Translations under genes and position numbers: made by a program | Origin: Ursus arctos | Lineage: Eukaryota > Chordata > Mammalia > Carnivora > Ursidae | Direction of reading: 5' to 3' | NCBI RefSeq assembly: GCF_023065955.2 | Contig: NW_026622819.1 | Location: 198,501 to 262,500 of the forward strand | DNA: 64,000 nucleotides | The notes under the pieces: generated by a model | Databases searched by the model: none | Told to the model about the DNA's origin: nothing | Seen by the model: only the letters and a program-made list of their open reading frames with translations | Part shown: piece by piece, positions 31,377 to 64,000 of the stretch | How the letters are laid out: each line of letters opens with the position of its first letter | Position numbering within the stretch: the first letter of the stretch is position 1

Positions 31377-34300
31377 CTGACGTGAATAAATTGGGGGAGA
31401 AAAACACACTTAATGAGAAGTCAGAGCTGAAGTTTTATTTTGAAGAAGTATAAAGCGGCTAAGGACAGCATTTCAGTAAAATCTTAAGCCCTGAAAGGTA
31501 TGGATAACATTTTGTATGAAACCATATAATAATCAAAATTCTTATCTTAAAATCAGATAAGGGTTCCCAAAGGACAAGTGTGACAAGGTTGCTGACTGTT
31601 CCCCTTCCAGCCTCCTCACCTTCTATGGCTGGAAAAAATCTACCACTGCTTTCTTTGGCTCTCAAACTCACCACCAATGCCTACACTGGCCACAGTGCCC
31701 CCACGTCCTACCAGCAAGGTTTAAAAGTCAATGCCGTTATGCTTCCTGTGTTGCTGCAGGTGACTACAGAACCGGGTGGCTGCAAAGTGCATTCAGACTT
31801 GCCTGGTCATCTCGCTTCTATCCTGACAAGGGTACATAAAAATAAGGGGGCGTAAGACGTTCAACCTCAAGACATGGCCTGGCTCCTTTTCCCAAACCAG
31901 GGAAACGTGGCTCTCACAAACACGGGACGGACTGAGGAGCTGCTGGGCCTCTGTCCTCTGCTGCTTGCAGAAATCCAGTGCCAGGGAGGCCCCTTTTCCC
32001 TCCCCAGCACTCGAGATGGGGTCCTTGCCATTCAGGTCTTCCTCCCCCGCGTCCCTTGGGAACCGTCCTCTGAGGCCGGATCTGCAAGTGCCCGGAAGTC
32101 ATGTCTACCTGAAGTGCTGGTACCAGCCCAAGTCTATACGCACACCATCAAACGCATTCCTTCAACTAAAAACAGCGTCAAGTCCTACTGGTAACGGAAG
32201 CTCGGAAGCCCACCTCATCTTCATCTCCTCCTGTCTCTAAAGTTCCACAGGCAGGGACCGACCACCAGAGCAGCAGTTACAGCAGCATTTGATAAGCACT
32301 GAGAGGTCTGTGAGAAGGGGAGGAAAGCAGGACTGTTTCAGTTTGGGGTGCAGTCGGGGAGGGTTCACAAAAGAGGTGAATGGGAACCAGTCTGGAAAAG
32401 CGAGGAGCAGCTGCTGGGAAAGGCCGCTCGAGGCAGAATGGACAGGGACAGGAGCAGGCACCACATGTCCCGAGGAGGCGGCTTCCAGAGTCGCTGCAGG
32501 GCTTCTACGCGGGAGCAGCGGGAGCATGCCCTGGAAGTCAGCAGTCCTCAGAGACCCTGGTAACAAGTGGAAGATCAGAGGTGGGGGGGGGGGGGCAGCA
32601 GGGGGCAGAGGAGGCCACTCCTGCCGTCATCCAGGTATGATCTAACGCAAGTACCACAGCTGACACAGGGAACAGGTGGCGACCGACAGAGAACACACAG
32701 AAGTGCACATCAGACTACGTGGCACAGGCTGCGACTACTGGGAGGTTTGGGGTAGGCGGCACTGAATCAGGAAGGCCTCCAGGGAGAGGTGGGACAGAGA
32801 TGCGACACACGTGGGGAGATCACCAGGGAGGTGTGCAGAGGAAAAGTGTGGAAGCAGAATGGGAAAACCTTAAGTCTGGGTCTGACCCTGGAGAGCCCTG
32901 CCTTACGATTCTGGGCAGACCCAACTGTGCACAGGCCCAGTTTCCGAAGGCAGAGAAGAGAGTGGGGGCTCCTGCTTTTGGGGGAATGGAACAGAAGTAC
33001 TCTTTCCTATTCTTCCTGCTCAGCACCGTCAGAAACCCTGCATCCTAAGTACAACAAACACAAGGGGGCTCTTAAAGGTGGAGAACCGCAGGCAGACTGG
33101 CAAGGGACCTTGGGACCCAAGGAACACTATGGTGGTGAGTCCCGTGGGGTTTCATTTTGCCTCAGATTTCCTGGACTTGGAGCTGAAATGCCAATGGTGA
33201 AGACTTTCTTTCAAAAAGCCCCAGCACAAGTCTGCTTTCTCTGGCCAAGGGGCTAGGAAGGTGGCCTAGCAAGACAGGGAACTTCAACAATAACTATTCC
33301 ACTCTGGCCAAACAGCACAGAGTCACTGTGGCGCCAATCCCAACCATCGGGCAAAAGCTGACGGGAGCCCCTCCTGCTCCCCTGGGGTGGTGTCAGAGGT
33401 GGCCAAGTGGGGAGCAGTAACGAGACTCTCCTACCTCTCCCAGCCTGGGAGCATCAGTGGAAACCTGGGGGAGTTGCACCTCCCACTCCTGCCCAGTGGT
33501 AATGAGGGGACCCTTCCTCTAGGTGTCTGTGGACCAGAGGCTGAGTGGGGAACCTGGGCTTCCATCTCCACCTGGGAGTGAGGCAACAGTGCCACCTGTC
33601 CCCTGCCAGATCCCTATCCAAGAAGCTAGCTGTAGAACGTCCAAATAAAAGGTCAGCCTCATAACATAATGCCCCAAATACACAGATTTCAATCGAAAAT
33701 CACTCTTCATACCAAGAATCAGAAAGATCTCAAACTGAATTTAAAAAGATGATGAGTAGACACCAATATGGCGAGGACAGAGATGCCAGGGTTAAAGCAG
33801 GCATGATACCACAAAGTCTGAGCACAGAAATGCGCAGTATAAAAACAAGCGAATGAGCGTTCTGACAATAACTGACATAGAAGGCATGATGCTGGTGTAG
33901 GTGCAGAGAAGAGAGAACCCTGTCAAAGGGCTGAAATACTAAACCCCATACGAACACAGACATAAAACCCTGAACAAAACACTGGCAAATACAATTCTAC
34001 AATATGTAAAAAGGATTATATGGCATGACCAAGTGGAGATTTATTTTTAAAGATTTATTATTTATTTGAGAAAGAGAATGAGAGCAAGTGTGTGCCAGTG
34101 GGCGGGGCGGCAGAGGGAGAGAATCTTCAAGCAGACTCCCTGCTGAGCACAAGGCAGAGCCTGCCACGGGGCTGGATCCCATGACCCAGGAGAGTCGAAA
34201 CCAAGAGTCAGACACTTAATTGACTGAGCCACCCAGGTGCACCCCCAAAGTGGAGATTATTCCAAAAATGTAAGACTGGTTCAATATTCAAAAATCAATC

Positions 34301-36824
34301 AGTGTAATCAATGTAACCCAACATACCAATAGTCTAAAGAAGAAAAATCACCTGATCCCATCAACTGGTACAGAAAAACAACTGACAAAATTCAACACCC
34401 ACTGATGATAAGAACTCAAAAAGAAAAGAAAAACTGAGGGGAGCTTCCTTGGCTCCATCAAGAACAGCTATGAAAACCCCTAGCTAACAGCGCCCTTAAT
34501 GGTGAAGACTGAATACTCCTCCCGTAAGATGGGAACTTCTCGATGGAGGCCCGGAAGTGTGAGCCAGTGCAAGAAAGCAAGAAAAGGAAATAAGAGACAA
34601 ACAGATTGGAAAGGAAGAAAGAAAACCCAAGTCTCATATGTTACACTAAAAAAAAGAAAAGTTAACTCAAAATGGATCATGGACATACGTGTAAAATGTA
34701 AAACTAACTTCCAAGAAACAATGTGGGACAGAATCTTCAGGATCTAGGGCTAGGCAAAGAGCTCTCGGGAGGAGAAGCGTGACCCATGAAAGAAAAAATC
34801 AAAAGACTGGACTCCATCAAAATTAAAATCTTTGCTCTGTGAAAGCCTCCATTAAGAGAATAAAAGAACAAGTTACAGAGTGGAAGAAGATACTGGCAAA
34901 CTAGATGGCCAACAAAATATTAGAATCTAGAATATAGTAAAAAACTCTCAAAGCTCAACACGAACACACAATAAATTAGAAAATGGCCAAAAGACAGGAA
35001 CAGACACGTTGTGGGAGAGGCTATACCGATGGCAAATAAGAATGTGAAAAGATGCTCAACATTATTAGCTATTAGGGAAATGCAAACTGAAACCGCAATG
35101 GGTGTAAACTAAAAACAACAGCAACCTCACCAAATGCTGGTGCAAATGCCAAGAACACGGTCACTTGCACGCTGCTGATGGCGGTGCAACATGGCACCAC
35201 CCCTGGGAAGATGTCCTGGCACTTTCTTAAAAACTAAACATGGACTCCCACGGAGGCCGATGAGATCAGGCAGCTTCTACGATTCAGCCATCTGCACAGC
35301 GCCCGCTTCTAGGTCAGAGACGGGGCAGATCCAAACCCTGCCCTGAGGGTGTTGCCCCTCGGAAGCTCAGCAGCCTGCCATCTTGCAAAGCTCTCCTAAC
35401 CCTCGGAACCTGTTGCCTATGGCTAGGGTGATGAACTTGGTGAGGGAATTGGAAGGCTTACCATGACACTGACTAACAGTGACTAATTCTGAAGCTGGGA
35501 CAGGCCCTGGGGCGACTCTCACGTTCCATTTGTTTTCCAGACTCTAACTTTTTACAGCCTTTCATAACCTTTACTTTTGAGGTTCTTGCCTCCTTGGACT
35601 TTTGAAACGTTGCTTTCTGTCCCTGAGAAGCGTCAATGAGTATTCTGCATTTTCTTATTGGTCACATGATCACAGAAAACTTTTACCTTTGCTTTCTTAT
35701 AAAGATTCTCCAAGAATGTTTTACTACGTAGTTCAGAAATTATATTGCCAAGGGGTATCTGGGTGGCTCTTGACTTTGGCTCTCGGGTCATGGTCTTAGG
35801 GTTGTGAGATCGAACCCTGTATCTGGCTCTGCACTCAGTGCAGGGTCTGCTTGAGATTCTCCCTTTCCCTCTGCCCCTCCCCACATGCGCCCCCTCTCTC
35901 TCAAATAAATAAATAAATAAATAAACAGATAGAAATTATATTGCCAAATATGGGTGTAAACTAGCCTCCTGGCAGTCACCAATAAAGGCAGATAAATGAA
36001 CAGTTGATAAGTGCTCTCTCCTCAGCCTTCACTTCCTCTAAGGTAACCCTGCCAACCTGAGAAATCCAAGCACATAAAAAAAAGTATCACTGCAAATAGA
36101 GGGCAGCTTGTGCTTTTCCTCCATTCAATCATTCAGTTTCTCATATTCTTAAGTGCCAACCCAAAACTGTGGGATATGACAAAATATAAAACTAATTCCT
36201 GAACATCAGAAAATAATCACGTAGTGGAAAATAAAAGCCAAGGACTGGAATAATTATAACTGACTAGTAACTGGTAATTTCCCCAAAGTCAATCCAAACT
36301 AGAGAGAAGCTGGCCAGTCTGAGCAGAGGTTTTAAGACTGATTCCCTAAACACTGAACAGATGACCAAACTGGTTTTCTCTTGCGCCTATTTTATTCTTC
36401 CCTGTCAGTCCTGATGAGGGCAACTGAACCAAGAGAGCCCCCTTCAGAGCAGTGAAGTCTGGAATGGAGCTAACAGTTCGTTACTTAAACCCACTCCACA
36501 CAAAGTATCTTGTTTTATTTAGCCCTCACAATGCTTCAATGGACAGGGAAACTGCAGCTCAGGGGGTTAAGGAATTTGCCTAGTACTCACTGTATGGGAT
36601 AACACTAGGGTACGCTTGCATTTGTCAGGGTCCAAAGCCCAAGGTCTTTGCGGTCCACACTTTCAGCCTCCCAAATGCAAATGTTAGGAAAACCATGACT
36701 TACGAAAAGCAGCCAATCCCAGCATTGGAACCAACAGGGCATAATTCCATCTGCTTCCATCACCCCCATCTGCCCTGGAATTAGGCCGGATATTCCAATT
36801 TGGGGGGTCATTTAAGTTATTCAT
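30715..36824 (-). CDS. CCDC127: CCDC127, coiled-coil domain protein (complete CDS; span includes one intron)
   Basis: Two coding exons on the minus strand, 36704-36824 and 30715-31376, join in phase 1 (C+GT = Arg) to give 260 residues, the same length as the human protein. The N-terminus MNNLNDPPNWNIRPNSRADG leads to a single hydrophobic segment (YALLVPMLGLAAF, residues ~28-40). A long Lys/Glu-rich coiled coil (~45-150) follows, then a conserved C-terminal region (TDIFKHDTYCGDVWNTN; RLMWLYLKYWELAVELK). The protein is reported in mitochondrial inventories; its molecular role is not settled, and a membrane-anchored scaffold is an inference. A 5' non-coding exon should lie in the CpG island shared with SDHA, transcribed in the opposite direction. 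Confidence 0.95.
33700..35250 (+). mobile_element. LINE-1 fragment (ORF2 3' part), decayed
   Basis: The order of motifs follows L1 ORF2 in the + direction: AAAAAGGATTATATGGCATG, ACTGGTTCAATATTC, AAATTCAACACCCA, CTTAATGGTGAA, and later AAAGACTGGACTCCATCAAA and AAATGCAAACTGAAACCGC. All frames are broken. It lies antisense to CCDC127 and is split by the SINE at 34043-34245. Confidence 0.85.
34043..34245 (-). mobile_element. CanSINE inserted in LINE-1, minus
   Basis: The tail TTTTTAAAGATTTATTATTT is on the left and the head GAGCCACCCAGGTGCACCCC on the right. The flanks AAGTGGAGATTTATT and AAGTGGAGATTATT are the target-site duplication within the L1 sequence. Confidence 0.95.
35752..35931 (+). 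mobile_element. CanSINE, plus
   Basis: The head GGGGTATCTGGGTGGCTCTT leads to an (AAAT)n tail. The near-perfect 17-bp duplication AGAAATTATATTGCCAA occurs on both sides. Confidence 0.95.
36500..36660 (-). mobile_element. MIR relic
   Basis: Segments such as TTTAGCCCTCACAATGC, GGGAAACTGCAGCTCAG and GTTAAGGAATTTGCCTAG follow the reverse-complement MIR consensus order. Highly diverged. Confidence 0.5.
36704..36824 (-). CDS. CCDC127: CCDC127 first coding exon
   Basis: ATG at 36824-36822 (minus strand) through the hydrophobic segment to donor GTAAGT at 36703. The exon itself starts at about 36834 after acceptor TTACTTCAAG, leaving only 10 bases of 5'UTR before ATG. Confidence 0.94.
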
Positions 36825-38200
36825 GGAGATGTACCTTGAAGTAAATAAGAAAACCATTAACCATATAAAAGGAACAAAATACATCTGTCACAATTGTATG
36901 ATCTACTTGGCTCAGTTCTACCTATGAGCTGCATAGCACTGAGCCTTACAGAATTAAAAGAAGAAAAAAAAAAGGCCTCAGACAATGGCCGCTCATGATA
37001 TAGTGGGGGAGAGAAACAGGTCTCAAATAAGTGAAATACAAGTAAAGTAAGGTAGGACCTCTAACATAAACAAGCTTCACAGCTGCATACAAAGATATGT
37101 AAATAGGAAGGTGTGAAAGCACTGGCTGCTTCAGGAAATGGCGAACAACACGGAGAGGACATGCAGAGGCCCAGGCAAGGCGGGGGCGGGGTGTCACAGA
37201 GATGGGGACAGTGCTAGGAAGGCTCTCATGCCTCCTGACTTTGGTGGCATGGACACCATAATTACGGATGTTTCTGCTTAGAGCTCATGCTGTATCTCAC
37301 TAACTAGGCTGGGGTCTAATGTGAACATGAATTTACCAATTTACTAAGTACCTACACTATGTCGGCATTTTCACAAAATAGAGCAATAAGACTTTCAGCT
37401 TATTTCTGTGTGACGGCCACAAATAATACACACTGATTAGAAAAGAAACAACCAAGCCTTACATAACCAAAAAGGAATCCAATTCAATTTTGAAAATTTT
37501 AATAGGGTTTTCAACAAACACTTAACACTTAAAAATATTAAATTCTAATTGGCAATAAAGAAATGCCAAAAATATTATGTTAAGGAGTTTGTGGTAACTA
37601 CACAATAAAAAATTAGTTATCTGAAAGTACGAAACTGCGAGAGTCTCAAGTAGGTCTGTGAAGAATGGTTTTCATTTCCTCCAAGACAGTAAGTCCACTT
37701 AAGGGGCATAGGGCCTGAGGAAACATGCAATTCTAAGCAAAGCAAACTAATGCTAAGTAAGACAAAGCGTTATACAAAATTATGATCTTTATCGCCTAGC
37801 AAAGATTTGGAAACAAGCTAAATGTCAATAAAATATGGGCGCCTGGGTGGGGTTCAGTTGGCTTAAGCGTCTGCCTTAGGCTCAGGTCCTCGGGTATCAG
37901 GCTCCTTGCTCAGCGGGGAGCCTGTTTCTCCCTCTCCCTCTGCCTGCTGCTCCCCCTGCTTGTGCGCTGTCAAATAAATAAAATCTTTTCTAAAAATAAA
38001 TGTTAATAAAATAGAAGTGGATCGATCATTGTAAACTCACTAAAATAATTCAAAATTATATCGCACACAACTGTGCATGAGAAAGACCCTAATGATACAA
38101 AACTAAACACGGAAAGCGAACACAGCTTATTGCCCAGGCCATTGGTCCCACAAAAGACTTCAAGTACCTTACATAAAAACACACGTAAAAGAAAAACACT
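36825..38200. other. CCDC127 first intron
   Basis: AT-rich intron sequence between the CpG island and the first coding exon. The only recognised element is the CanSINE at 37837-37997. Confidence 0.65.
37837..37997 (+). mobile_element. CanSINE, plus
   Basis: The head GGGCGCCTGGGTGGGGTTCA runs to an AAATAAAATC-type tail. Duplications AAATGTCAATAAAATA and AAATGTTAATAAAATA flank it. Confidence 0.95.
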
Positions 38201-38339
38201 TCGTGGACCAGAGGCGAAATCAAGCGAGTCAGTGAAGACACTTAAGCCTGGGAAGCTGAAACAGACCCTCACCGGGTCACTGCCCGTCTCCACCGCTGGC
38301 GCTCCCAGTGTCACCCAGGCGCCCGCCCTGTCACCCCGG

Positions 38340-38600
38340 GACCCGGGCGGACGCCCTGACCTATCCCAGACCCATCCCCCAGCCCTCTCGATCCCCGACC
38401 CACTCCCGGAACCCCCGAACATGGCTGGGCGCCCTGACCTACTCCGGCCCCCGACCCACCCCCGGCCTTTCCGACCCCGAACCCACACCCTTTCCCCCCG
38501 ACTTCTCCCTAAGCCCCCGATCTACCCCTAGCCCCCAGACCTACCCCCGGCCCCTCCCGAACACAGCCCAGGCCCTGGCCACAGCCCAAGCCCTGGCCCG
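38340..38600. repeat. C-rich degenerate repeat in the CpG island
   Basis: Recurring variants of CCCGACCCA, CTGACCTAYYCC and CCCAGACC on the + strand, with few G residues. They look like a decayed short-unit minisatellite. Confidence 0.65.
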
Positions 38601-38688
38601 GCACCGAACACTGTCCGACCCGCCCCTTACCCCCCGGCCGGGAGCGCGGGGCCCGGAATCCCCTCAGAGCCACTGTCCGCGGGTCCTG

Positions 38689-38700
38689 TGCGCAGGCGCA
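38689..38700 (+). promoter_or_regulatory. NRF-1-like site 1
   Basis: TGCGCAGGCGCA is a good match to the palindromic NRF-1 motif YGCGCAYGCGCR with a single central change. Confidence 0.65.
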
Positions 38701-38703
38701 ATG

Positions 38704-38723
38704 CCCCCCCCCCCCCCCCCCCC
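38704..38723. repeat. C20 homopolymer followed by G4
   Basis: A run of twenty C residues lies directly before GGGG, between NRF-1-like sites 1 and 2. Length calls in such runs are error-prone. Confidence 0.9.
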
Positions 38724-38738
38724 GGGGTCGTGGCGTGG

Positions 38739-38750
38739 TGCACAGGCGCA
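38739..38750 (+). promoter_or_regulatory. NRF-1-like site 2 (degenerate)
   Basis: TGCACAGGCGCA carries one more change (CG to CA, a CpG-decay type) than sites 1 and 3. Confidence 0.5.
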
Positions 38751-38782
38751 GTGTCCCATCGTCCTGGCCGGGCGCGGCTAGA

Positions 38783-38794
38783 TGCGCAGGCGCA
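38783..38794 (+). promoter_or_regulatory. NRF-1-like site 3, 44 bp before SDHA ATG
   Basis: TGCGCAGGCGCA, identical to site 1 and close to where the SDHA transcript should begin. Confidence 0.65.
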
Positions 38795-38837
38795 GTCTGG
38801 CGCGGGGGCTGGTGGGACAGCCATCTGGAGGACGGAG

Positions 38838-64000
<25,163 letters not shown>

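Larger units (their letters stand above)
31377..36703. other. CCDC127 intron, 5.3 kb
   Basis: The intron between the two coding exons. It holds a LINE-1 fragment (about 33700-35250) interrupted by a CanSINE (34043), a second CanSINE with clear target duplications (35752), a G-run near 32582 and a MIR relic (36500-36660). The 31.5-33.6 kb part shows no recognisable element. Confidence 0.7.

Overview
The window is nuclear DNA from a placental mammal, almost certainly a carnivoran. It holds spliced genes with GT-AG introns, a CpG-island promoter, LINE-1/L2/MIR relics and 18 copies of the tRNA-Lys-derived carnivore SINE (heads like GGCGCCTGGGTGGCTCAGT, tails ending in AATAAA-rich stretches). The SINE subtype resembles bear/seal/mustelid copies rather than the young canid subfamily, so an arctoid carnivoran is the best guess (inference). 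Gene order and orientation, PLEKHG4B(+) - LRRC14B(+) - CCDC127(-) - SDHA(+), match the block known from human 5p15.33.

Layout. 1-18.8 kb: the 3' part of PLEKHG4B, a DH-PH Rho guanine-nucleotide exchange factor, as 12 predicted exons in a GC-rich region. 20.1-23.5 kb: complete two-exon LRRC14B, a leucine-rich-repeat gene with muscle-type promoter motifs just upstream. 24.2-30.1 kb: intergenic DNA with tandem repeats, a perfect 41-bp duplication, a probable LTR relic and the first SINEs. 30.7-36.8 kb: both coding exons of CCDC127 on the minus strand. 38.2-39.7 kb: a CpG island serving as a probable bidirectional promoter for CCDC127 and SDHA, with three NRF-1-like sites. 38.8-64 kb: SDHA exons 1-11 and the start of exon 12; the gene runs off the right edge at about residue 534 of an expected ~664.

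SDHA is the flavoprotein of mitochondrial complex II; CCDC127 is a small membrane-anchored coiled-coil protein reported to be mitochondrial. A shared promoter with NRF-1-like sites fits co-expression of the two. SDHA intron 1 holds a broken, SINE-interrupted retrocopy of PTS (6-pyruvoyl-tetrahydropterin synthase). Intron 11 holds a 5'-truncated LINE-1, and another LINE-1 fragment lies in the CCDC127 intron.

I found no previously undescribed biological system. The more interesting points are local: a 75-bp, stop-free, in-frame intron inside the PLEKHG4B DH domain; two tandem (NAGNAG) splice acceptors; a predicted PDZ-ligand C-terminus; an AATAAA that coincides with a MEF2 site; and a sharp SINE-free/SINE-rich boundary near 27 kb. 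Exon edges come from reading splice signals, reading phase and recognised protein families, not from transcripts.
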